Origin: Chryseobacterium sp. MFBS3-17
GTDB taxonomy: Bacteria; Bacteroidota; Bacteroidia; Flavobacteriales; Weeksellaceae
Direction: 5' to 3'
DNA length: 64,000 nucleotides
Assembly: GCF_020687745.1 (NCBI RefSeq)
Contig: NZ_JAJEWK010000008.1
Location: 1-64,000 of the forward strand
Part shown: in pieces, positions 16,762 to 25,020 of the stretch
Position numbering within the stretch: the first letter of the stretch is position 1
Layout of the letters: each line of letters opens with the position of its first letter
Position numbers and translations under genes: made by a program
Notes under the pieces: generated by a model
The model's database searches: none
The model's input: only the letters and a program-made list of their open reading frames with translations
What the model was told of the DNA's origin: nothing

Positions 16762-16907
16762 ATAATTGATTTTAGACAGGTTTCTGAAGGTCAAATTTCA
16801 GTGAAAATCCAAATTTCTAATACAAATCATTCCTCTGGAATATATTCCTAGATTTCATTGTCAATCTATCAAAAAAAATAATTGAATAAAAATTGCATTC
16901 AGGTCAT

Positions 16908-16944
16908 AAAAAAAGTTTCCGCAAAAACACGGAAACTTTTTTTT
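16908..16944. terminator. bidirectional terminator between the methyltransferase gene and pgk
   Basis: The stem AAAAAAAGTTTCCG / CGGAAACTTTTTTTT encloses an 8-nt loop, with a U-tract on both strands. It can end the methyltransferase transcript (plus) and the pgk transcript (minus). The 146 bp between the methyltransferase stop and the hairpin are AT-rich with no gene. Confidence 0.9.
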
Positions 16945-16961
16945 GAAAATATAGTCTTAAT

Positions 16962-18152
16962 TTAATCATTGATGGCTTTCACACCGGGAAGCTCTTTTCC
17001 CTCTAAACTTTCCAGCATTGCTCCACCTCCCGTAGAAACATAACTCACTCTGTCATCATACCCGAACTGTTTTACAAAAGCTACACTGTCGCCCCCTCCT
17101 ACCAGAGAAAAAGCACCAAGATCAGTAGCCTCGGCAATACTGTTTCCTAAAGAAACCGTACCCCCCGCAAAATTCGGCATTTCAAAAACCCCCAGCGGGC
17201 CGTTCCATAAAATTGTTCTGGAATTCAGGATGACATCATGAAAAATCTGACGGCTTCTCATCCCCACGTCCAGACCCATCCATCCTTCTGGTATATGGTT
17301 GATATCAACTTCTTCATGATTTGCTTCATTATTAAATTCTTCGGCTGCAATTGCATCTACAGGAAGATACACCCGTACCTTCTCTCCATTTGCTTTGCCT
17401 AGAATTTCCAGTGCGAGGTTCATTTTATCTTCCTCTACCAGCGAATTTCCTACGGATCCGCCTAGAGCTTTTATAAAGGTAAAAGCCATTCCGCCACCTA
17501 TAATCAGATTATCCACTGCCGGCAGCATATTCTCTATAATAGTAATTTTAGACGAAACCTTGGATCCACCTATCACTGCAGTAACCGGTCTCTCCCCGTC
17601 CTTAAGAACTTTATTTACGGCATCTAACTCTTTGGCCATTAACAAACCGAAAAATTTAGTTGAAGGAAAAAAATCTGCAATCACAGAAGTAGAAGCATGA
17701 GCTCTGTGCGCTGTACCAAAGGCATCATTTACATAAGCATCACCCAGTTTTGCAAGTTTTGCTGCAAAAGCAGGATCTCCGGATTCTTCTTCATTATAAA
17801 AACGCAGATTTTCTAACAGTAGAATTTCTCCAGGCTTCAGATTCTGTGCAGCAGCAGCAGCTTCATCACCTATACAATCCCCGCAAAACTTAACCGTTCT
17901 TCCAAGCACAGATTCAATCTCAGAAACAATATTCTTCAACGAAAAATCATCTGAAACTTTCCCTTTCGGACGGCCCAGATGGGTCATAAAAATAACCGAA
18001 CCACCATCATTCAAAATTTTATCTACGGTAGGTTTCACTGCCTGTATTCTTGTATTGTCCGTTACCTTAAAGTCTGCACTTTGGGGAACATTGAAATCTA
18101 CCCGAACCAAAGCACGCTGATCTTTGAAATTAAAATCGTTAATTGTTTTCAT
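16962..18152 (-). CDS. pgk: phosphoglycerate kinase
   Basis: 396 aa from the ATG at 18152. An in-frame start at 18203 exists, but a TAAATTTG promoter element lies between the two, so the inner start is chosen; it also gives the usual PGK beginning MKTINDFNFKDQRALVRVDF. Substrate motifs HLGRPKG, the central hinge GGSKVSSKI, and the C-terminal nucleotide site GGGDSVAFVKQFG are intact. It transfers phosphate from 1,3-bisphosphoglycerate to ADP in glycolysis. It is a single-gene unit opposite in direction to its neighbours and ends at the terminator at 16908-16944. Confidence 0.97.
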   Translation of the reverse strand: MKTINDFNFKDQRALVRVDFNVPQSADFKVTDNTRIQAVKPTVDKILNDGGSVIFMTHLGRPKGKVSDDFSLKNIVSEIESVLGRTVKFCGDCIGDEAAAAAQNLKPGEILLLENLRFYNEEESGDPAFAAKLAKLGDAYVNDAFGTAHRAHASTSVIADFFPSTKFFGLLMAKELDAVNKVLKDGERPVTAVIGGSKVSSKITIIENMLPAVDNLIIGGGMAFTFIKALGGSVGNSLVEEDKMNLALEILGKANGEKVRVYLPVDAIAAEEFNNEANHEEVDINHIPEGWMGLDVGMRSRQIFHDVILNSRTILWNGPLGVFEMPNFAGGTVSLGNSIAEATDLGAFSLVGGGDSVAFVKQFGYDDRVSYVSTGGGAMLESLEGKELPGVKAIND

Positions 18153-18178
18153 AAAAAATTCTGCTGTTTTTTGTTGTC

Positions 18179-18186
18179 CAAATTTA
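18179..18186 (-). promoter_or_regulatory. -7 element of the pgk promoter
   Basis: On the minus strand this reads TAAATTTG, a match to TAnnTTTG, 26 bp before the pgk ATG at 18152. It lies inside the longer alternative frame and so helps to decide the start. Confidence 0.55.
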
Positions 18187-18203
18187 AGATTAATTCCGCG
18201 CAA

Positions 18204-18816
18204 TAAAAATTAAAATGAAGATAAAATTCCCCAATCCCCAATCATTCACTTATCATCATTTTTTCTTTTAAATAAAAAAAAAGAATGAATACTGTTGTTG
18301 TAGTTTCGGAGTATGTGGAGAAAAAAAAATGAAATATTTACACCCACAGAGTTGAACGGAAGTTCATATATAGTTCACATTATAAGAAGTTGAATTTCAG
18401 GATAAATATGAGGTTATCAACAATTGTGAGTAACTGTTTTCATGCGGGTTTCCTGATAAAATGATTATGGATAAAGTGATGGGATTTCCTCTACAACTTT
18501 CAGCAAAATTTTCTTGGAGGTTCAGAAATAATGTTCCATTATGAATTTAATATGAATAAAGAAAGTGAAATCTATACTGAGTTATCCACATGCTTTTACC
18601 GCTGTTTTCACAGATAATCTTCACGCGGGCGATGCGGTGTTTCGGCCGGATTATAAAATACGGCTCAAAATCAGCGGATGTGGTGAGATCTTTGCTGTGT
18701 TCAGTTCATCTGCAATAACCCGTGCTTTACCGAATATTTATGTTGAATTCGGATATATTCTCCTGAATAGTAGTAAATTTGTCTGGAAAGTAACATCTGA
18801 AAAATAATAACTGAAA
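18204..18816. other. AT-rich gene-free region with DnaA-box-like sites; candidate replication origin
   Basis: 613 bp between the divergent pgk and rpiB genes, the longest gene-free stretch in the window. It holds an A/T-only tract around 18258-18291, TTATCAACA at 18414-18422, TATGGATAA at 18466-18474 (reverse of TTATCCATA) and the perfect box TTATCCACA at 18582-18590. An 80-codon frame at 18565-18807 crosses it but has no recognisable product. The two parS sites lie 2.5-4.5 kb to the left. A replication origin is a reasonable hypothesis; promoters for rpiB and pgk are also in here. No dnaA gene is visible in the window. Confidence 0.4.
18582..18590 (+). other. perfect DnaA box
   Basis: TTATCCACA, the high-affinity DnaA-binding 9-mer, in the gap between pgk and rpiB. 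It gains weight from two weaker boxes in the same gap and another exact box at 15848-15856. Confidence 0.5.
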
Positions 18817-19248
18817 ATGAAAAAGATTGCAATAGCCTGTGATCATGCAGGTTTTGAATATAAAGAGTATCTGAAAGCACAATTGGCCAGTACCTTTGAA
18901 ATAGAGGATTTTGGAACCCACAGTCCGGATTCTGTGGATTATCCTGATTTTGTGCACCCCGCCGCCCGTTCTGTAGAAAGCGGAGCCAATATTATGGGTA
19001 TTTTAATCTGCGGAAGCGGACAGGGTGTTCAGCTCTCGGCCAATAAACACCAGGGAATACGTTGTGCACTGTGCTGGATGCCGGATCTGGCTGCACTGGC
19101 CAGACAACACAATAATGCAAATATGGTGGCCATACCGGCTAGATTTATTGCCAAAGAACTGGCTCTGGAAGTGGTTCAAAAATTTCTGACCACTGATTTT
19201 GAAGGTGGTCGGCACCAGAACAGGGTAGATAAAATCTCAATGTGCTGA
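18817..19248 (+). CDS. rpiB: ribose-5-phosphate isomerase B
   Basis: 143 aa, the standard size of RpiB. CDHAGFEYKEYL at the start binds phosphate; GTHSPDSVDYPDF and the active-site region LICGSGQGVQLSANK with its Cys, then HQGIRCALC, are all present. It interconverts ribose 5-phosphate and ribulose 5-phosphate in the non-oxidative pentose phosphate pathway. It starts the plus-strand run that continues with rnr 29 bp downstream. Confidence 0.95.
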   Translation: MKKIAIACDHAGFEYKEYLKAQLASTFEIEDFGTHSPDSVDYPDFVHPAARSVESGANIMGILICGSGQGVQLSANKHQGIRCALCWMPDLAALARQHNNANMVAIPARFIAKELALEVVQKFLTTDFEGGRHQNRVDKISMC

Positions 19249-19277
19249 TTTTTCATCCCCTAAATAACAATTAATAT

Positions 19278-21431
19278 ATGGCAAAAAAAGGAAAATACAT
19301 CTCCCATAAAAACAATCAGAAACTACAGGAAATAGGCAAACTGATTACGCAGTTTATGCGAAAAAATTCCAATAAAATCTACAATTATAAACAGATTGCA
19401 GATGGCATTGACTATAAAAATCCCCGGCAGCGGGAACTGGTTATTCAGTCCCTGCACCGTCTGCAGGCAGACGAGCGGATTTTGGAAGTAGAACGCGGAA
19501 AATACATTTTAAATCTGAAAATTGCCGGAACCTTGACCGGCGTCATTGATTTTAACCAGAGTGGTAACGCCTATGTAAAGGTAGACGAAATGGATGAGGA
19601 TGTTTTCGTACACTCCAAGAATGTGAAAGATGCCATGCAGGGAGACACGGTACTCATCGTCACTTATCATTACAAAGGAAAAAAAATGGAAGGCTCTGTA
19701 CTGGAGGTCATCAAGCGTAACCGGCTGGATTTTGTAGGTACTTTTGATTATATACCCCATAAAGAATTCGGGTTTGTCGTTTCTGATAAAAAGAATATTC
19801 ATACCGATATTTTCGTTAAAAAAATCAATTTTAATGGGGCGGTACACGGTTCAAAAGTCGTAGTACGCATGCTGGGATGGAAGCCTGGCGATAAAAATCC
19901 GGAAGGTGAAATTATCCAGGTTCTGGGAGCTCCCGGTGAGCATGAAACCGAAATTCATTCCATATTGGCCGAGTATGGCCTGCCGTATGCTTTCCCCGAG
20001 GAAGTAGAACGCGAAGCCAATGAAATAGACCGGGAAATCCGTGACCATGAGGTGGCAAAAAGATGGGATATGCGCCCTACCCTTACCTTTACCATTGACC
20101 CAAAAGATGCCAAAGATTTTGATGATGCACTCTCACTTAGAAAACTGGAAAACGGTCACTGGGAAATCGGGATTCATATTGCAGATGTGTCGCATTATGT
20201 GGTGCCCGGCACAGCATTGGATGATGAAGCCTATCAGCGTGCCACCTCTGTATATCTGGTAGACCGCGTAGTACCAATGCTTCCGGAAGTGTTATCCAAT
20301 GGCGTCTGTTCACTGCGACCCAATGAGGATAAGTACACCTTTTCTGCAGTATTCGAGATGGATGATGAAGCCCATATTCATAAACAATGGTTCGGACGTA
20401 CCGTGACCCACTCAGACCGGCGCTTTACCTATGAAGAAGCGCAGGAAAGAATAGAAACCGGCGAAGGTGATCTTGCACAGGAAATCCTTACCCTGGACCG
20501 TCTGGCAAAGTTGATGCGTGCAGAAAGAATCCGCAACGGAGCCATTACGTTTGACCGCAGTGAAGTGCGCTTCAATCTGGATGAAAACAATGAGCCCATA
20601 GGCGTGTATTTCAAAGTGAGCAAAGATTCTAATCATCTCATTGAGGAATTTATGCTGCTGGCCAACCGTAAAGTTTCAGAATTTATATCCTTGAGCCGTA
20701 AAAGTGAACCTACCGGTAATACCTTTATTTACAGAATTCATGATGATCCCGATCCTGCGAAACTGGAAGCTTTGAGGGAATTTGTGTCTACATTCGGGTA
20801 CAAAATGAATCTGGCCAATACTAAAAAAGTCACCGAAAGCATGAATACCCTGCTGAAGGGTGTGAAGGGAAAGCCGGAAGAGAATATGATCGAAACGCTG
20901 GCCATGAGGTCCATGAGTAAAGCCGTATATTCCACAGAGCCCATCGGGCATTACGGTTTGGGATTCGAGTATTATTCGCATTTTACTTCCCCTATCAGAC
21001 GTTATCCGGACATCATTGCGCACCGTTTACTCCAGCATTATCTGGATGGTGGAAAATCTCCGCACAGAAATGATGTGGAAGAACAGGCCAAACACAGTTC
21101 TGCCATGGAGCGGCTGGCTGCAGATGCCGAACGGGACAGCATTAAATACATGCAGGTCAGGTTTATGGAAAAACACGTGGGCGAAGTATTTGAAGGGGTT
21201 ATCTCTGGCGTAGCCGAGTTCGGATTTTGGGTTCAGATTCCGGAAAATGGCGCCGAGGGCCTTATCAAACTCAGAGATCTGGTAGATGACAATTATATGT
21301 ATGACGCCAAAAATCATGCAGTATATGGCATGCGCCACGGAAAAAAATACCAACTGGGAGATCCGGTCAAAATAAAAGTGATGAAGGCCAATCTGATTGC
21401 CAAACAACTGGATTTTAAAATTGTAGATTAA
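19278..21431 (+). CDS. rnr: ribonuclease R
   Basis: 717 aa. It has an N-terminal winged-helix-like part (to about 75), cold-shock OB domains with GTLTGVIDFNQSGNAYVKV, the RNB catalytic domain with FTIDPKDAKDFDDALS carrying the metal-binding Asp residues, then HFTSPIRRYPDIIAHRLL, and a C-terminal S1 domain (GVISGVAEFGFWVQI). It is a processive 3'-5' exoribonuclease that degrades structured RNA and works in rRNA/tRNA quality control. Length and domain order are those of RNase R rather than RNase II. It follows rpiB closely, so the two are probably co-transcribed. Confidence 0.97.
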   Translation: MAKKGKYISHKNNQKLQEIGKLITQFMRKNSNKIYNYKQIADGIDYKNPRQRELVIQSLHRLQADERILEVERGKYILNLKIAGTLTGVIDFNQSGNAYVKVDEMDEDVFVHSKNVKDAMQGDTVLIVTYHYKGKKMEGSVLEVIKRNRLDFVGTFDYIPHKEFGFVVSDKKNIHTDIFVKKINFNGAVHGSKVVVRMLGWKPGDKNPEGEIIQVLGAPGEHETEIHSILAEYGLPYAFPEEVEREANEIDREIRDHEVAKRWDMRPTLTFTIDPKDAKDFDDALSLRKLENGHWEIGIHIADVSHYVVPGTALDDEAYQRATSVYLVDRVVPMLPEVLSNGVCSLRPNEDKYTFSAVFEMDDEAHIHKQWFGRTVTHSDRRFTYEEAQERIETGEGDLAQEILTLDRLAKLMRAERIRNGAITFDRSEVRFNLDENNEPIGVYFKVSKDSNHLIEEFMLLANRKVSEFISLSRKSEPTGNTFIYRIHDDPDPAKLEALREFVSTFGYKMNLANTKKVTESMNTLLKGVKGKPEENMIETLAMRSMSKAVYSTEPIGHYGLGFEYYSHFTSPIRRYPDIIAHRLLQHYLDGGKSPHRNDVEEQAKHSSAMERLAADAERDSIKYMQVRFMEKHVGEVFEGVISGVAEFGFWVQIPENGAEGLIKLRDLVDDNYMYDAKNHAVYGMRHGKKYQLGDPVKIKVMKANLIAKQLDFKIVD

Positions 21432-21459
21432 AACCCGTAATTTTATCCTTTTTATTTCA

Positions 21460-22140
21460 ATGTTAGAACTCATATTTTCAGCGGCAGGACTCGGTATTAT
21501 GCTGAGTCTGGTCTTCATAGGACCTATTTTTTTCCTGCTGATAGAAACAAGTTTCACCCGCGGACCAAAACACGCCCTCTCCTTGGATGTAGGCGTTTTG
21601 CTGGCAGATCTGGTTTGTATCGTCGCCGCCTATTTTGCCAGTGCAGATCTGGTGCATCTTATTGATCAGCATCCCGGTTTTTACCGCATTACTTCCTTCA
21701 TCATACTCATTTATGCGGTGTTTATGATTGTGTCTAAAACCAAAATGCACATCACCGGTGAAAAGGAATTCATCAGCCAGAATTATTTCCGGACCTTTCT
21801 GAATGGATTTTTCCTTAATATTCTGAATATCGGAGTGGTCTTGTTCTGGCTGGTAACCGTGATTTCGGTGCGCAACAGCTATCCCACAAACAATCATTTT
21901 TTCCTGTATATGATGGTGGTTATCGGAACGTATTTTATCATTGATTTATTTAAAATTTATCTGGCCAAGCAGTTTCATGACAAACTGAATCAGCGCGTGG
22001 CCAATCAGATCCGTAAAGGTGTGGGTTTTGTGCTCATTGGTTTCAGTATTTTTATATTTTTACAAAGCTTTAAGATGTTTAATCAGTTTGATAAGAAACT
22101 TGAAAAAGCAGAGCAGGCAGAACAAATTCAAATGCAGTAA
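21460..22140 (+). CDS. LysE-family translocator
   Basis: 226 aa with about six membrane segments, beginning with LIFSAAGLGIMLSLVFIGPIF, where the conserved GP of the LysE/RhtB family is kept. Further segments lie at about 40-60, 70-90, 115-140, 145-165 and 185-205. Family members export amino acids or related small molecules across the inner membrane; the substrate here is unknown. The C-terminal tail (EKAEQAEQIQMQ) is charged and should face the cytoplasm. The last base of its stop codon is the first base of the next start (1-bp overlap), which couples it to the carboxypeptidase gene. Confidence 0.85.
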   Translation: MLELIFSAAGLGIMLSLVFIGPIFFLLIETSFTRGPKHALSLDVGVLLADLVCIVAAYFASADLVHLIDQHPGFYRITSFIILIYAVFMIVSKTKMHITGEKEFISQNYFRTFLNGFFLNILNIGVVLFWLVTVISVRNSYPTNNHFFLYMMVVIGTYFIIDLFKIYLAKQFHDKLNQRVANQIRKGVGFVLIGFSIFIFLQSFKMFNQFDKKLEKAEQAEQIQMQ

Positions 22141-23069
22141 TGAACAGTATAATTTTACCGCCGTCATTAAAAAAGGGAGACCGTATTGCCGTGATCTCAC
22201 CGGCAGGTGCAGTGCATGAAGAGCAACTGCATGCAGGTATCGAAATGATTAAAGATCAGGGTTACGAACCCGTACCGGGCAGGCATCTGTACACCAGATA
22301 TTCCAATGGCTATACCTATGCCGGAAACGAAAAACAAAGAATTCAGGATCTGAACCGTGCTTTTGCAGATGAAGATATTGCAGCCATCTGGGCTTCGCGG
22401 GGTGGCTACGGCTGCCAGCATCTCCTGAGACACCTGAAACTGTCGGAATTCAGAAAAGATCCGAAATGGTACATCGGATATTCAGACAATACGGTGATTC
22501 AAAGCTATCTGCTGAAGAATAATTTCGCTTCCATACATGGTCAAACCATTAAAACATCCAGTTTTGGCGTGACCGGCCAGAGCTATGAACTTATTTTTGA
22601 TATGCTGAAAGGCAAATTTCCCGCCTATACTGTAAACAGCCATTTGCTGAATAAAAAAGGAACGGCAAAGGGACAACTGGCAGGTGGAAATCTGGCACTC
22701 ATTTATGCACTGATGGGCACCCCCTACTCTTTTAATTTTAAGGATAAAATACTCTTTATTGAAGAAATCGGCGAGAATTTCTATGCACTGGATAGGATGC
22801 TGATGTCACTGGATCTGGCCGGCGTTTTCAGAAAAATTAAGGGACTCATCATAGGTGGAATGACCAATATGGGCGATGAAAAAGATAATGAAAACTACGA
22901 ATCTCCCTTCGATGATTTTGCTTATGAAATCATTGCCCAGCGCATTTCAAAGTACAGTTTTCCCGTTATTTTTGGCTTTCCAAATGGCCATATCTATGAG
23001 AATAAACCATTGATTATCGGCGGAAATATACAACTGAAGGTACAGGATAAGGTAGAGGTGATTTTTTAG
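22140..23069 (+). CDS. LD-carboxypeptidase (S66 family)
   Basis: 309 aa. The S66 catalytic triad can be placed: Ser in GYSDNTVI, Glu in FIEEIGENFYALDRML, and His in FGFPNGHIYENKP. WASRGGYGCQHLL lies before the nucleophile elbow. S66 enzymes cut the L,D bond that releases terminal D-Ala from murein tetrapeptides during cell-wall recycling in the cytoplasm; the MccF branch cleaves peptide antibiotics instead. The absence of a signal peptide fits the recycling enzyme LdcA. Overlaps the LysE gene by 1 bp. Confidence 0.88.
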   Translation: MNSIILPPSLKKGDRIAVISPAGAVHEEQLHAGIEMIKDQGYEPVPGRHLYTRYSNGYTYAGNEKQRIQDLNRAFADEDIAAIWASRGGYGCQHLLRHLKLSEFRKDPKWYIGYSDNTVIQSYLLKNNFASIHGQTIKTSSFGVTGQSYELIFDMLKGKFPAYTVNSHLLNKKGTAKGQLAGGNLALIYALMGTPYSFNFKDKILFIEEIGENFYALDRMLMSLDLAGVFRKIKGLIIGGMTNMGDEKDNENYESPFDDFAYEIIAQRISKYSFPVIFGFPNGHIYENKPLIIGGNIQLKVQDKVEVIF

Positions 23070-23084
23070 CAAAAATATTGGAAC

Positions 23085-23456
23085 ATGGCAGATCACAATG
23101 AATTTGGAAAACTGGCAGAAGATCTTGCAGCCGAATACCTGAAGAAGAACGGCCACACCATTCTGACCCGGAACTTCTATTACCAGAAGCATGAAATAGA
23201 CATTGTTTCAGAGTTGGATGACCTTGTAGTAGTCACAGAAGTGAAGGCCAGAAGTTACGATACGGTGATTGAACCTCATGAAGCGGTGACCAGGAAAAAA
23301 ATCAGATCCATTGTAGTATGTGCAGATTTTTACCTTCAGGAAATGAACATTGAAAAGGAAGTACGGTTTGACATCATCACCATCCTTCCGGATGAACATG
23401 GCGTACTGCAAATCACCCACCTGGAAGATGCATTTCAGACCTATGATGCCAACTAA
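23085..23456 (+). CDS. YraN/UPF0102 family nuclease-like protein
   Basis: 123 aa. The PD-(D/E)XK-like core of YraN is clear: GKLAEDLAAEYLKKNGH, then ILTRNFYYQKHEIDIVSELD and LVVVTEVKARS, giving the E...D...ExK active-site pattern. The C-terminal VRFDIITIL is also typical. YraN proteins resemble Holliday-junction resolvases in fold, but their job is not settled. It lies 15 bp after the LD-carboxypeptidase gene in the same operon. Confidence 0.88.
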   Translation: MADHNEFGKLAEDLAAEYLKKNGHTILTRNFYYQKHEIDIVSELDDLVVVTEVKARSYDTVIEPHEAVTRKKIRSIVVCADFYLQEMNIEKEVRFDIITILPDEHGVLQITHLEDAFQTYDAN

Positions 23457-23519
23457 AATATTGGCTGATTTCCGTTCCTACAATAAATCATGTTCCTTAC
23501 TTTACATAATTATTAAAGA

Positions 23520-24272
23520 ATGAAAACAATATTGATTACCGGCGCCACTTCCGGTATCGGCAAAGCCACTGCAGTGGCCATGGCAAAACATGGTCACAGA
23601 CTCATCATATGTGGCAGAAGAACAGCTGTCCTGGATACACTGAAAGAGCAACTCAGCAGCATTACCGAAGTTTTTAGTTTAACCTTTGATGTGAGCTGTC
23701 TTCAGGAGGTGGAAGCCGCAATAAATTCCCTTCCTGAGCATTGGAGGACTATAGATGTTTTGATTAACAATGCGGGAAATGCCCATGGACTGGAGCCTCT
23801 TTCAGAAGGCAATACCGCAGACTGGGACGCCATGATGGACGGCAATGTGAAGGGTCTGCTTTACGTTTCGAAAATGATTATTCCCGGCATGAAAGAAAGA
23901 ACATCGGGGCATATTGTGAATATTTCTTCGGTAGCGGCAAGACAGACCTATGCTTTCGGGGTGGTGTACTGTGCCAGTAAAAAAGCCGTAGATGCGATAT
24001 CTGAGGGCATGCGGCTGGAACTTACAGAATTTGGTATCAAGGTAACCAATATTCAGCCAGGGGCGGTAGAAACAGACTTTTCCATGGTACGCTTCAAAGG
24101 AGATGAAGAAAGAGCACGAAGTGTATATGCCGGATATGAAGCCTTAAAAGCAGAAGATGTGGCCCACGCCATCAGCTACTGTGTGCACGCACCTGCTCAT
24201 GTGATGATTTCTGATCTTACCATTTATCCCAGTGCGCAGAGTGAACCGCGTACGATATACAGAAAGCAGTAA
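23520..24272 (+). CDS. short-chain dehydrogenase/reductase (YdfG-like)
   Basis: 250 aa. Classical SDR: TGATSGIGKATA cofactor loop near residues 7-18, NNAGNAHG, catalytic Ser in NISSVAARQ, and YCASKK with Tyr and Lys. The C-terminal half (GMRLELTEFGIKVTNIQPGAVETDF) is close to the YdfG group of NADP-dependent 3-hydroxy acid or serine dehydrogenases. Substrate cannot be fixed from sequence. 63 bp separates it from yraN. Confidence 0.85.
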   Translation: MKTILITGATSGIGKATAVAMAKHGHRLIICGRRTAVLDTLKEQLSSITEVFSLTFDVSCLQEVEAAINSLPEHWRTIDVLINNAGNAHGLEPLSEGNTADWDAMMDGNVKGLLYVSKMIIPGMKERTSGHIVNISSVAARQTYAFGVVYCASKKAVDAISEGMRLELTEFGIKVTNIQPGAVETDFSMVRFKGDEERARSVYAGYEALKAEDVAHAISYCVHAPAHVMISDLTIYPSAQSEPRTIYRKQ

Positions 24273-24297
24273 TCTTCAGTTTTGATTTTGGATACAC

Positions 24298-24305
24298 TAC
24301 CTTTG
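24298..24305 (+). promoter_or_regulatory. -7 element upstream of tsaB
   Basis: TACCTTTG matches TAnnTTTG, 20 bp before the tsaB ATG. A well-spaced -33 TTTG is not evident. Confidence 0.45.
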
Positions 24306-24325
24306 CATAAATTTCCGGTTACATC

Positions 24326-25006
24326 ATGAAAATCCTCCACCTAGAAACTTCTTCCAGAAATTGTTCTGTGGCCATTTCAGACGGTACAGATATGCTTTGT
24401 CTGTGCGAAGAAATCTCAGAAAACTACAAACAATCCGAAAGTCTGCATACGTTCGTGCAGTGGGCTCTGGAAGGTGCCGGTGTTACGCTGGCAGATCTGG
24501 ATGCTGTTTGCCTGGGCATGGGTCCCGGTTCCTATACCGGATTACGAATCGGAGCTTCCTCTGCAAAAGGATTCTGCTATGGATTAAAGATTCCGCTGAT
24601 TGCAGTCAATTCGCTGCAGACCATCACAGACCGTTTTTTAGGACAGAACTATGATTATGTGGTCCCGATGGTTGATGCGAGGCGAATGGAGGTTTATACG
24701 GCGGTTTATGACGGAAATTCGGGGGAAATAATTTCTGATACCGAAGCCAAAATTCTGGACGAACAGTCTTTTCTGGATTTCAAGGATAGAAAAGTGCTCT
24801 TTGCCGGAGATGGTGCTGCCAAAGCTAAAGAGATTCTGCAACTTCCTGAGGCCGTATTTTTGGAGGATGTATATCCTTCGGCAGAGTTCCTGATTTCCAG
24901 GGCTGCAGATCAATTCAGGCGGTCTCAGTTTGAAGATGTGGCCTATTTTGAGCCATATTATCTGAAAGACTTTCATGGAGTGAAGAAAAAGAAAAGTGAG
25001 GAATAA
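24326..25006 (+). CDS. tsaB: tRNA threonylcarbamoyladenosine biosynthesis protein TsaB
   Basis: 226 aa. It opens with ILHLETSSRNCSVAISDG, the ASKHA-fold start, and has the family signature LGMGPGSYTGLRIGASSAKGFCYGL cut here at residues about 66-90. TsaB is the partner and activator of TsaD in forming t6A37 on ANN-decoding tRNAs. VDARRMEVYTAVYD is the second conserved block. It has its own -7 element and a terminator that contains its stop codon. Confidence 0.93.
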   Translation: MKILHLETSSRNCSVAISDGTDMLCLCEEISENYKQSESLHTFVQWALEGAGVTLADLDAVCLGMGPGSYTGLRIGASSAKGFCYGLKIPLIAVNSLQTITDRFLGQNYDYVVPMVDARRMEVYTAVYDGNSGEIISDTEAKILDEQSFLDFKDRKVLFAGDGAAKAKEILQLPEAVFLEDVYPSAEFLISRAADQFRRSQFEDVAYFEPYYLKDFHGVKKKKSEE

Positions 25007-25020
25007 TCCTCACTCTTTTA
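24996..25020 (+). terminator. terminator overlapping the tsaB stop codon
   Basis: GTGAGGA (24996-25002) pairs with TCCTCAC (25007-25013) around a four-base loop, ATAA, that overlaps the stop codon TAA at 25004-25006. TCTTTTATTTTTTT follows. The tract runs into the end of the convergent SprE gene. Confidence 0.8.

Noticed and set aside
18565-18807. 80-codon frame between pgk and rpiB
   Set aside because: No recognisable domain and unlike-gene composition; it lies over DnaA-box-like sites in the only long AT-rich gap.
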